From positions 1,775,227 through 1,839,226 of the forward strand of contig SCFE01000032.1 of the NCBI GenBank assembly GCA_004352715.1: a stretch of 64,000 nucleotides of DNA, given 5' to 3'. A program made the translations under genes and the position numbers. Source of the stretch: Hofstenia miamia. Taxonomy: Eukaryota > Xenacoelomorpha > Acoela. Numbering within the stretch: position 1 is the stretch's first letter; each line of letters opens with the position of its first letter. The notes beneath the pieces were generated by a model. The model was given only the letters and a program-made list of their open reading frames with translations. It ran no database searches and was not told the origin of the DNA. Below, in pieces: positions 23,281 to 33,600 of the stretch.

Positions 23281-23882
23281 TAAACTGTGTCCATCACTTT
23301 ATTGCAGATCAGTATTTTCTTAATTTTAAGATTATTATAAACTTCTGAAGAGGAAGGTTTATGAGGGAGGAGTCCAATTTTCATTGAAAGACACACTTTG
23401 GAAGAGGATTAAGGAAGTTGCTGCTGGTATAACCTGTTCTCAACTCCACGGATTAACTTTTTCAGTTGACAACAGACTGTTTAATGTCATCTTTAAAAAT
23501 GGAAGTTATGTTGACAAGTAAATGATTTCTCTAGCAATAATTTATTGTTTTGTTTTTTCTATTTGTGGTATTAATTATGTTATTTTGTAAATTAAAGTAG
23601 AATTCCAAAGTGAATTTTAGTTTTATTACCTAAAAAAACATTTTCAATTTCAAAACAAACACATTTTCAATCTCTTGCAATAAAGCATTGGACAGCTAAT
23701 ATCAGCTAAAAATTAAAAAATAGCCATAACTTGATAAATAATGACAGAAATTTTACAAAAATTTACAAAATAACGTACCTAGGTATCTTCTTCCAGTGAC
23801 TAAAATTTCACTTTACAGAAGTGTATAATAATCTTAAACTTAAGAAAATACTGATCTGCAATAAAGTGATGGACACAGTTTA
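23281..23882 (+). mobile_element. Tc1/mariner deletion derivative (602 bases)
   Basis: Terminal inverted repeats of about 65 bases run from TAAACTGTGTCCATCAC at 23281 and, on the other strand, from the same word at 23882; they continue as TTTATTGCAGATCAGTATTTTCTTAA in pieces on both sides. The flanking TA at each end is the Tc1/mariner target. The element keeps only the last part of the transposase gene and must have been moved, if at all, by a full-length relative. Confidence 0.85.
23354..23521 (+). pseudogene. Tc1-type transposase C-terminal fragment
   Basis: A frame of 55 codons reads KVYEGGVQFSLKDTLWKRI... and ends ...LTFSVDNRLFNVIFKNGSYVDK before a TAA at 23519-23521. The words VYEGG.QF, LWK.I, LT.S.D.RL..VI and GSY.D are typical of the end of Tc1/mariner (IS630-like) transposases, which close just after this block. 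The helix-turn-helix and the DDE core are deleted, so there is no activity. The stop sits in the expected place relative to the right inverted repeat. Confidence 0.75.
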
Positions 23883-23939
23883 GTCTTAGTTGTGTCCTTA
23901 GTTTCTCTTAATTTGACCATACATGCAGATTATACCACA

Positions 23940-24550
23940 CAAGTTAATAAAAATACTGCAGAAACAAGAAAAAATGTTCAACTTCAGAGAAATCAGCATA
24001 GGCAAGGCTGTATGAGAAACACATAAAATCATCACCACAACAGAAGAACCAATATGCCTACCATGCAGGAGAGTGCCAGAGCATCTGAAAGATTACTCTA
24101 ATAAAATTCTAAATGAACTAAAAGACAACAAGATCATATAACCATGCAAAAGCCCCTATGCAGCACCAATGATATTCATTAAACAAGTGAACAAATATAG
24201 ACTCTGCATAGATTTCAGAAAATTGAACAACATCACCAAAAAGGATGTGTACCCTCTTCCAAGAATTGATGACATAATCTGTGAAGCTAGCAAATACAAA
24301 TATTTCACCTGCTTGGACATATGCAAAGCTAATTGGCAGGTACCAATGGAACCAAACAAAATAGAAAAAACAGCCTTCATAATGCCCTATGGGTTGTTTG
24401 AATGGATGCAATTCTGGAAGTGCAACACACTAGCCACATTCCAAATGTATGTAACAAAATTCCTCAAACAAAGCAATAGGAAAGTGGAAGATGGAATAAA
24501 CACATACATAGATGATATACAAATAGTGAGCAACTTTGAACAGCTGTAGT
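23940..24550 (+). pseudogene. pol: Gypsy-type reverse transcriptase relic, family B
   Basis: The reading contains the standard blocks in order: CKSPYAAPMIFIKQ, YRLCIDFRKLNNIT, DVYPLPRIDDI, YFTCLDICKANWQVPM, KTAFIMPYGLFEW, LATFQMYVTKFL and TYIDDIQIVS (the YxDD catalytic box, about 24505). A small deletion and shift has damaged the PFGL.NAP block near 24410. A stop falls at 24139-24141 and another right after the YIDD block at about 24547. RNase H and integrase do not follow; the sequence passes into third-ORF-like DNA. Lineage within Ty3/gypsy not assigned. Confidence 0.8.
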
Positions 24551-26090
24551 TTACAGCATGGAACCTAGTAAGAAGAGAGCAATGTGAAACACTAGAAACA
24601 ATAAAGAAAATAAAATCAGCAGGTGCCAACCAAATTATAAAAACAATGAAATGCTCAGAAGTAATAAGGAAAGACTGACAAAACCACTCAATCAAAATAA
24701 TTGAAATGGAAAGCAAATCCCAGGAGGAAATGCAAATTGAAGACATGCTCTTGTAGTCCACAGAGATTGCACTAACACTGAAAACACAAAGAGAAATTGA
24801 CAAAATCAATTTGGAGAAGTGGTGTGAGCCAACACCCTGTGAAATCTTCTGGGTAGACAGACAATGAAAGGCTACTAGTAGAAATAGCTGTCAAACATGA
24901 ATAGAGAAACAATATCATACAGAGAATATATGGAGAATTATACAAAAAGACACTAAATCACCCATAAAAATCATATGCACAGAAGCATTCGTGCAAAATG
25001 AGATAAGACAAATGTTAGAAAAACAAGTTGTGGAAGACAATGAATGCAGCACTTCAAAACTAATCATCAAACCAGAAACTGCACAAAACCTAATGAAAAA
25101 CAGGCTCACAAACTTCTATTGGGAAAACATAAAAAAGCAAAAAACAACTACACAGCAATATTTGGTATGGCAACAACAGCCAGAATGGAAGGCTCATATC
25201 AAACAATTGAGAATCAAACAGTGAGGCACTACTACAATGCACTCCACCAACCATGACATCAATTCTAATGCTATTGTCAACATGGATACTAAAAAATAAA
25301 AAAACTGCTAAAGCAGATTGGCACTAAGAGAACACATACTTCAACACAGTAGAGGAAGCAGAAGAGAAAATAAATGACAAATGATACATAAAATCAAAAG
25401 AAATACTGCTATGCAATGATAATATGGAATGAGTATATATAGAAGGCAAAGTAACACTTTACAACTTCTACAAAGAAGGGGAACTAATACACAAACAAAT
25501 CCCAAAAGTACAGAAGGAGATGGAAAAACGTCCCACACTTTCAGTAATGCTATTCTCAGGTATCAACAACATAGTATGGGGCAAACTATGGAGTGCAACA
25601 TATAGATACAATGATGTAATGCAGAGAGTAAGGATAATAATGATGACAATACTGGGAAAACACAAACCTGAAGAAATCACAAGAGAAGAAGTGAGAAACA
25701 ATATAAGCACATTCTATGATGAGGCCTCAGTGTTGAAATCAGTATGATCAACATTCGAATTTTTCTACCCTGACACATCAAATCATCCAGGGCTTGGCAC
25801 ACACCAGCAGAGTGGACGCAATCATTACTCTAATGATTGCAATAAATGGGTTAAAACTATATGAAATTATTATGATGAATTTGCCAACAAGCTCAATGAT
25901 CTCAGGAGCATGTGCACAATATCAAAAACACTTAAAGACCCATTATTTATCAGGCACAAAAAGATATTCACAACAGAAAAATACCAAAACCTCCACTGGG
26001 AGATGCTGGAAGCAAGCAATTTGATAAAAAGAGCAGTGGAGATGGTCTATGATGAAAGAGTCATCATCCTTAATTAGCTATGCTGGAGAG
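24551..26090 (+). pseudogene. Third-ORF-like region, family B
   Basis: Several Lys/Gln/Glu-rich frames with stops are seen (24991-25224, 25520-25747, 25794-26024 and a shifted continuation). Words shared with the third ORF of the family A element are KPEEIT at about 25670, TLMIAING at about 25825, YDEFANKLNDL at about 25874 in a shifted frame and ISKTLKD. The order and spacing of these blocks match. No membrane helix or signal peptide is seen. The region ends just before the 3' LTR, as in the family A element. Confidence 0.45.
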
Positions 26091-26093
26091 GAA

Positions 26094-26395
26094 TGTGATA
26101 TAATCCGTGTGTGGTTAATTAAAGAGAAAATATGGACATAACCAAAAGTAGCAATATAATAAATGATTGATTAAATGTTAACACACAGTTATTATCCTTT
26201 TGATTATTTGTACAATTTTATATAGTGCAGCTTTGATATTAATTTTATCAGCAAACAGTTTAACAAAAATTCAAGAGACAATCTCGCATATGCTAATTAA
26301 TGCTGACACTGTGTAATCAGCAGACAAAAAAGAGCAGGAAAATTGTTTGATTGTTTATGAGAATCTGATATAAATATGCAGTAGTAGTGAACAAT
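26094..26395 (+). repeat. 3' LTR, family B, truncated
   Basis: It begins TGTGATATAATCCGTGTG directly after a purine tract (ggagaggaa at 26085-26093). It follows the 5' LTR for about 300 bases, then diverges. The polypurine tract and LTR tip fix the element's orientation as plus. Confidence 0.65.
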
Positions 26396-26849
26396 TTTCT
26401 TAATTGCTAGCATGTGACTTACTTTAAAATTAGGATGTGGGAATTTTCAAAGATCAAACATTGTGTGTGAACAATTGGTTAATTGAATGATGATTGTTGA
26501 CACATGACACCTGATGCAGCACTATATGGTAAAGCACACACTACAGCAAACACATTGTTTCATTAATTTATTAAGTCCTATTACATGTATTGTCAGTCAG
26601 CAAAGAAGCTGAGAACAAAATTCAGATTATCTAAAGCTAAATTTATCCTAATTTTAATGTGCAATTAATTGCAATTAATTGGGCAAAAACAATCAATTAA
26701 TTGATAATTGCAGTCACTAACAATCAATCAATTTAATTGCAATTTACTACAATTTATTTAAATACAATGTAATTTCAAACAGCCCTGTCCATGGGTGAAT
26801 ACGCAAAAATTGATATCATTTTTCACAACAATTTAAAATAACCAACAGC
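26396..26849. other. AT-rich spacer with AATTG words
   Basis: Around 26655-26755 the word (c)aattaattg is repeated many times in both strands, giving a self-complementary low-complexity stretch. No gene is seen. Confidence 0.4.
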
Positions 26850-27160
26850 ATTTTTTGAACAAGTGGTCAATATTGCAGTGAGGATGTTTGTAGACTTCTG
26901 TGTTTAAATTTCCACTAAGATGTTCTTTTAGTCTCTTTCCAAAATGTCAAACTGTTTCCCAAATGTACAATTTATTGCAATTGTCACATTTATATTTATA
27001 GACCATTGATGAAAGAATTTCTTTTGGAATTTGACATTAATTGTTAAATATATATTCGATTTTGTATGGTTGAAATATTGGTCGTATCTTAACATCTTTG
27101 AGTTTCTTATTACTGATCTTCAATGATATAAATTTGTGCTAAATGTATGGCAATTTCCAA
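26850..27160 (-). mobile_element. Penelope-like element relic (GIY-YIG end)
   Basis: Read on the minus strand it gives KIRPIFQPYK, then VYKYKCDNCNKLYIWETV, a stop, and HFGKRLKEHL...LNTEVYKHP. This matches the minus-strand relic at 55165-55530 word for word with changes. The block is the GIY-YIG endonuclease of Penelope-like retroelements: VYK, KLYIGET, GKR..EH. Here Gly of YIGE is Trp and an Arg codon is a stop, so it is dead. Confidence 0.6.
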
Positions 27161-27568
27161 TAAATTTCATTAACTTATATACATGTACAAATGTCTGTGC
27201 ACCAATAATGTTACCATTTTATGAGATTAGAATTTATTGTGTACAACAATAGTCTTTTGCTTTAGATGCTGTCACAGTATGATTTGGCTCTATAATGCTT
27301 GGGATACATCTAAGGTTGCAGTGAGTTGATTTCCTTGGAAAACCGCATGGACAATAAATGGAATGAATATACTGACTGTTTTTTGTAAAAGTGTTCACTT
27401 AGAAGTTTTATTTGTAAATTTTGATATGGTGTATTTTGACAAATATATTTCTTAAATTCTTTTATTTACTTAAAGAAATTTCTTCAAATTCTTTATAAAA
27501 CGTGCCAATTTCTTGCAAAGAAATGTAAAAAGATTCTTAAAGATCTTTAAAGAACTTAAAGCTATATC
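27161..27568. other. AT-rich DNA, nothing recognised
   Basis: It may include more of the Penelope-like relic upstream on the minus strand, but no reverse transcriptase block can be read. A cluster of aaagaaatttctt words lies near 27470-27560. Confidence 0.35.
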
Positions 27569-27587
27569 AGGTGAAACCCGATGCTGA
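27569..27587 (-). promoter_or_regulatory. Primer-binding-site-like word
   Basis: Next to the inner edge of the reverse LTR lies aggtgaaacccgatgctga. On the minus strand it resembles tggcatcagattttgaccc at 42737-42755, which follows the forward family B LTR. A word near an LTR edge starting TGG and shared between copies is the pattern of a tRNA primer site. The exact tRNA is not assigned, and this copy has lost the TGG start. Confidence 0.4.
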
Positions 27588-28538
27588 AAAATGCAACAAA
27601 GGGAAAAACAATGACTGTTAACAATTACCAGTTACCATGGAATTGGATGTAACTCACAAACAAGGCTCAGTGAAAGAGTGTATTCTCAGTGTGTGGAAAA
27701 TGGATTCCTAATTGATTTAGTGGATTGATTGTTCTTGTTATTATTGACAATAGAAATGAATGAATACTCACAGCCTGAATGCTATTGCTTGGTATATATC
27801 TTACATATAAATACATATTGTTAACTCTTACATACATGTGAATAAATGCGGCCTGCAATAAATAAGATTTGAATAATCTGAAACAGCACTCATACAATAA
27901 CAGTAGATGTAATAAGTGTGGCACACATGTAATAAGGATTGGGGCTCATAGGCACCCCATATGTATAAAAGAACTTATGATACCATAAGAATTGGGATCT
28001 AAAACTGTAGGTCAGCCTAAGGTTAGCTATCCAGCTATTTGATGACATGTTCTTATTAATTTGGATGAATTGATTGGAAATCTAAACAAATAAAAACCCC
28101 TATTTGTACACCTAACATAAGAACACACTTTCATTAACAGGCTGCAGGCTGCATGCATAAGCATGGATGACGGATTGCTGGGTTGCAGCATTACCATAAT
28201 TTCTTTAATTGAATTTGGGGATCCTGAGAACTACTCATGTGCTCCAACATATAGCTTTCTGATGTCATTAATAATCAAACCTGACAATACAAAAAAGATA
28301 AATCCGTTGAAACTAACGTCATCAATCACTAATTCTTTTACAAGCTATTTAGCCTATAATCAAAATTATTTTGTCAAACACTGCCAACTAATCAATATCT
28401 CGTAACTGCACTTAAAATAGTTTTACAAAAATTAAGTTAAAATGTGTTATTACAAAGAATATAGTTAAATCAAAGTTGGTTGATAGTCTTAATTTCTTTT
28501 AATTGTATTTCTTTGTTGATATACCAACCTATGCCACA
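27588..28538 (-). repeat. Family B-like LTR, reverse (951 bases)
   Basis: The outer tip is ATGCCACA at 28531-28538 (TGTGGCAT on the minus strand) and the inner edge meets the primer-site word. Blocks shared with the reverse LTR at 22505-23280 include aataaaaacccctatttgta, tggggatcctgagaac.ac, and the attgttcttgttattat stretch near 27730. No target duplication was recognised. Confidence 0.55.
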
Positions 28539-28790
28539 ATAATGCAATATGAGTAGTTCTCTGATCATCGTTCAAGCATATGTTTTTTAATGAAAACGTA
28601 TGCTTTAAGGTTAGAGCTATGAATAGGGATTTTTATCAATTGTCTTTATAAGTAACCATAGATTAACCCCTTATTTTAGATTTAATTCAAAAGAATAAGA
28701 ATTATTATATATAAAAGGTGTCTACAAACACCCTTATATTCAATGTGTTAGTTATCCCAGATGCGATGCCATATTTGAAGATTTTGTTGT
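28539..28790 (+). repeat. Family B LTR fragment, forward
   Basis: The stretch gggatttttatcaattgtctttataag...attaacccctta...aaggtgtct lines up with the R/U5-like part of forward family B LTRs (for example 42195-42360). It abuts the reverse LTR tip, giving a head-to-head arrangement. Confidence 0.45.
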
Positions 28791-29036
28791 CGTGAGTATT
28801 CAGCACTTTAAAAGTAAATTTCTTGATAATTCAAAAATATATTGAAATCCCTTTTAGCAACACTACTCATTTTGCTATTGTTACATTTCAAATATATTTC
28901 AAAATTCAAATAAGGGTATTTCACATGTTAGACATTTTGGAAATTAGACAAAGAAGAGAGTTATTTAGGAAAAATAATTAGAATTATGTGTTTTAGGAAA
29001 GAAACATTTCTTTGAATTCCATGTTAAGGAAATAAT
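28791..29036. other. AT-rich DNA, nothing recognised
   Basis: A short spacer between the transposon block and the palindrome. Confidence 0.35.
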
Positions 29037-29358
29037 TTTTGACATGTAGGCCTACAAATACAATTATGCATATAGGTAAGTATAACTTCTAAAAAAAGTT
29101 CTACATCACTGCAACATCAATACAGAACCTAGTTTAGATATCTGAAAGTGTATATATCATCTCATGGAGTTTTAAACAAAAAAATTATATATATATATAT
29201 ATATATATAATTTTTTTTTTTAAAACTCCATGAGATGATATATACACTTTCAGATATCTAAACTAGGTTCTGTATTGATGTTGCAGTGATGTAGAACTTT
29301 TTTTAGAAGTTATACTTACCTATATGCATAATTGTATTTGTAGGCCTACATGTCAAAA
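29037..29358. repeat. 322-base near-perfect palindrome
   Basis: The left arm (29037 to about 29186, starting ttttgacatgtaggcctac) and the right arm (about 29209 to 29358, ending gtaggcctacatgtcaaaa) are reverse complements with almost no differences. A TA run at 29186-29210 is the centre. The only visible mismatch is near the centre (aaacaaaaaaatt against aattttttttttttaaa). It lies just past the poly(A) signal of the sulfotransferase gene. It could be a fold-back MITE, a dsRNA-forming hairpin or a sequencing fold-back artefact. Confidence 0.9.
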
Positions 29359-29375
29359 GGTAAAAATTACGCAAC

Positions 29376-29381
29376 TTTATT
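29376..29381 (-). terminator. Poly(A) signal of the sulfotransferase gene
   Basis: TTTATT on the plus strand reads AATAAA on the minus strand, about 190 bases after the stop at 29573. Cleavage 10-30 bases further would fall at the edge of the palindrome. Confidence 0.5.
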
Positions 29382-29572
29382 TTTTGCCACCCTAATCACT
29401 CCACCCTAATATTGAATATCAAAAGTTAGATGTACAAACGTTGTATTAAATGCTAAGTAATATGTAGCCTGAAATTCGAATATCCACTATATTAAATAAT
29501 TTACAAAGCGGAATGCAAAACAACTGATCTTGTACATATATTAAAATTATTACAAATTCTAAAGAAACGATA

Positions 29573-30487
29573 TTAAGAGTTAATAGAATACTGAAGTTTT
29601 CGAAGCATATCTGTATATTCCATTGGGTTAGTTGCCATTTCTTTACAGTGCTTGGAAGCATTTTTGTATAGAAGAGGAATATTAGTTTTAAACTTTTTTC
29701 TATAACGATAGCCTTGAATGCATTTCTTGTTCAGATCCAGAAGTCTTTCACGAAACTTCTTCACTTCATTATCCATTCTCTCTCGTCCATACTCCTAAAC
29801 AATTAAAATTGAAAACATTTATATCTATAGACAATATATTGCACTGCATAATTAAAATGAAATGCAAAAGTCTAAATTCATGCATGTACATTTACGTTTA
29901 CTATTATTTTTTTAACATGAATTTCGTTTTACACATAGGAAAATCCCATAACATTTTCTTATTTGTCACGCGGGTAATGAGAGAATAACTGGGATGGCGA
30001 TTGTCAGAACACCAATTCTATTTTTTGCAAATTTTAAATTAGATTATTGGTAGTAGAAAATTAACATAAACTGAATTGGGACTAAATCAAATTAACTTAA
30101 TGGCACTGAGTTTCAAAATTCTAGTCTTTATTTGCTAAAATTCCTTGATTTGCGAATATTCAGGTAGATACTAATAAATTTGATAGCCCTAGTATCTAAA
30201 ATTATTCTAATAAATGTCATTCAAATCTCAACGCATTTGGTACTATATAAAAACAAAATAAAATATATCGAATATAAATGCCCCTATTTTGCATAAACAT
30301 TAATATTGTTGGAATCAAGTTGAAATTTATAAGCGACTTCGCGAATATAATTCGCTTTCTAACTGGTCCTTTGATGATAAATATCTATGCTATGGAAATT
30401 TATTTTTGTATGAAATATGTCCTATTATGGAACGCCATTATATGCAATAATGTGTCTACAGCGCCAGGATAAATAATCGCATGCATT

Positions 30488-30525
<38 letters not shown>

Positions 30526-30606
30526 NNNNNNNNNNNNNNNNNNNNNNNNNNNNNNNNNNNNNTGTAGCCAGCCTATATAATTTGAGGGCACAAAAAATTT
30601 TCACAG

Positions 30607-30652
<46 letters not shown>

Positions 30653-33600
30653 GGCATCAGTATGAAATCAGCGAGGAGTTCTAATTCCCTATCATCTGAG
30701 GGTTTCTTGTCGAAGCATACCTTTACCGGTGTTACGAAATAACTAACTTCTCCTGCTATAATTACCCTATCCTAATAAAAGTTAAAAGTAAACAGGAGAT
30801 CGGGTTAGGGAAGAATGGCCATACTCGGCTGACCTAATACAGATAACCTTAAGAAAGAGTCGTATAAAACTAGAGACCTAATTATGATAAAGAACAAAGA
30901 AGCCCTAATTCTTGGGCGAAGTGAGTGAAACCTACGTGCTAAGTTAAAAACCTAAACTCCGTGCAACTCACAACTCGTGCAATTTCGGTGAAAGCAATTA
31001 AATGTTAATTTTAGTTACGAATGAAATGCAGTACAAGAAAATTCCCTAGCGTAACGTAGGTTAGAGGGACAGTGCCAGTCAAGTTTTGCCACGTCTGGGT
31101 GCCCTCTAACTACATGCACAAATTTAGAAACACATAATATAAATAAAATATAGAGTCAAGATAAAAAGTGAAATGAATTTACTGAGAATAAATCGATGAG
31201 AAAAAAATAAACAAATCACACATATTTATACAATATAAAACGGGTACTAGTAAACAAGATCATACCGTGAAAAATATATGGACAAAGAAGTGGCAGGTCT
31301 TCTGCTAATAATTTTAGCGCTACATGAATTAGCAGAAATTTAAACTAAAATATATAGCACCGTTTGTCATTTCGTTTAATTAACAATTGGAGTAATATCG
31401 AAAAAATTACAATTGAAATTCACTAAATAAAGAAAAATAAAAGTGGTTTTAATGTCTTAATGCCACAATATATATATTTGACGACAGATGGTGGTACTCA
31501 TATTTTAGTTGAAACAATGACTTTAATAATAAATAGTTAATTCATAAATAATGTTCATAATACATGGTAGATATTGTTTGTGTTAGCTAAAAAAAGTTTT
31601 TGGCGATTTTAAATGTCAACATGTTTTGTATACAGTTCCAGCTAAAGCAGATATTGTTGGTACGGCCATTCAATATTTTTAAGGAAATATATTTCCTACG
31701 TTAGAAATTCATAAGTAACTTATAGGATCTCGCTGATGAAATGTTGGATTTCCAATTTAAGAATAAGTGAAATTTTAGAAAATATTTTTTAAACTAAATT
31801 ATTGAATGTTTATGAGTGAAAAATAGCAGCAATAATAACTTAATTTATTGAAATTATATAATAATTTAAAATGATATAGTTAGGCATATGACAAATAGTG
31901 GAAATGTAGGAAATTATTAGCAGTCCCCCATTATAATGCCAGGAATCATAATTTTTCAATTTCTTTATATATCAGATTTTGTCAGAGGTTCAGACAAAAA
32001 ATAGCAGTTTTTATCTGTGTAATTTTTGTTTAGTAAAGGAATCACCTTTAATTTATCTTTAGAATAATTAAAGAACATGCTGAAGTATACTAAATTTGCT
32101 AGATTTTGTTAAATTAAAAATCATTTATCTATTTACCTCTAATTTTGAAATAAATCTCTTCTTGAAATGATTGTATATCATGTAATCCGCTTTATAATGT
32201 TTTTTTATTGCTTCTTCATATTTTTCAGAGTGACTTTTTTTCTTCCATGTAACTTTGCGTGCATTTAGTTTTAAGTATTCAATTTCGTCATCTTCCAATT
32301 TTAACTAAGAGAAATGAAATCAAATAGGTAAACCAAGTTTAAAAATATTAGCATTGCAAGGCAATGACTATTTAAGCATTGATTTAAGTACAATACATAG
32401 CTTTTTCTCAAATAAAAATTCTTTTAAATTAGAAACTTTCGATAATTTATACAATTATTTCTAACCAATCCCTATATTTGTTACGTGTCTGCATTGTACA
32501 CTAGTCCTTTGCTAAAGTTGAACAAAAAGTGTTTAAATATAAATGGGCTATAATTTATAATATATGTTATTCATTATTTACAGTTAATAATGAATAAATA
32601 TAAAAGAGATTTAGTGTCCAAATTTATTGAATCACTGAGTTATTAATAGACACCCAGTTAAAATTTCTGGACAATGTTTAAAGAATTAAATTTTCAAAAA
32701 CGTATTTTCCAAATTACTTAAGGTTTTCCTAGTTATTTATCTATTACTAGGAATTCTCACAAAATAGTATTTAAAAAATGGGCTTTAAATATTAACTATC
32801 ATCTCCTAGCAATGATTGTTCATAATTCTTCACATTATGAGAATGAAAGTAATTGATTTCTAAATAGGGTATATTTAATGCAATGTCATTAAATTCATCT
32901 AAGGAGAGAACATTATCTTTAAGGGTTAATCTTAAGCAGGGAAACTGACTTGCATTTTTATTTAGTTACATTACATTGCTTCTAAAATATGCAAAAGTAT
33001 CAATAAGAACTAGAACAAAAGACTTAATTACGAAATTGCAGAAAATTTAAATAGTGGGTATAAATAAAAATATCAAATTAGACCTTAAATAACGCCTATT
33101 TAAAAACATAGATAGACAAATTAACACAACCCATTCAAACTAATGCTAATTTAAGAGTCAAATCAATATTTTTACTAACAAATACAATTAAACTACAAAC
33201 TAAATATAAACATATGATAATAATATTAGGAGCCAAAGAAAATTTATTGCTCAATTATTAATATTAATAATAATAATAATAATGGGACCCAGTGGCCAAG
33301 GGGCTAGAACGCGAAATTGGGACCGTAAAGACCCGGGTTCGAGCCCTGTCACGATTTGTTCGTGATCGTCACATCGCTAATTATCTCGGGTGGTTAGAAG
33401 TGCGATTCAATCAAAATGTGATAGATCACTTTTAAACCAATCACTAGTCTAACCGTGGCCTAAGGCTATTGTCAAATTCAAAAATTATTAATGTTTTAAG
33501 AACAATTACACTGGGAGAAAATCGGTTACAAGTGACGATCGTTTGTATTAAAATGTTTGTATTTGACTGCATTTTTTATTATTTCTATATCATAATTTAT

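Larger units (their letters stand above)
21161..23939 (-). repeat. Family B LTR, reverse, split by a solo LTR A and a Tc1 derivative
   Basis: The tip at 23935-23939 (ccaca, reading TGTGGTATAATC on the minus strand) ends exactly at the reverse transcriptase relic. The other edge lies near 21160, next to a leader with a primer-site-like word (ggttgaaacccaatgttga at about 21139-21157). After removal of the solo LTR A (21358-22502 with one CTTG) and the Tc1 derivative (23281-23882) about 1.0 kb remains. That fits the other family B LTRs (27588-28538, 951 bases; 43467-44461, 995 bases). Confidence 0.65.
18863..26395 (+). mobile_element. Rearranged LTR retrotransposon, family B
   Basis: Directly repeated family B LTR sequence occurs at 18863-19480 and 26094-26395 (shared block tggt(c/t)aattaaagagaaaatatgga...gattatttgtacaattttatatagtgca). 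Between them lie a leader and gag-like coiled-coil region (19481-20945), an inverted leader-LTR block (20946-23939), a reverse transcriptase relic (23940-24550) and a region like the third ORF of the family A element (24990-26090). RNase H and integrase are absent, so the copy has a large internal deletion as well as the inversion. All frames are broken. Confidence 0.65.

Noticed and set aside
33284-33360. A functional tRNA gene
   Set aside because: The A and B boxes are present, but the acceptor stem does not pair and the unit runs on into a SINE body.
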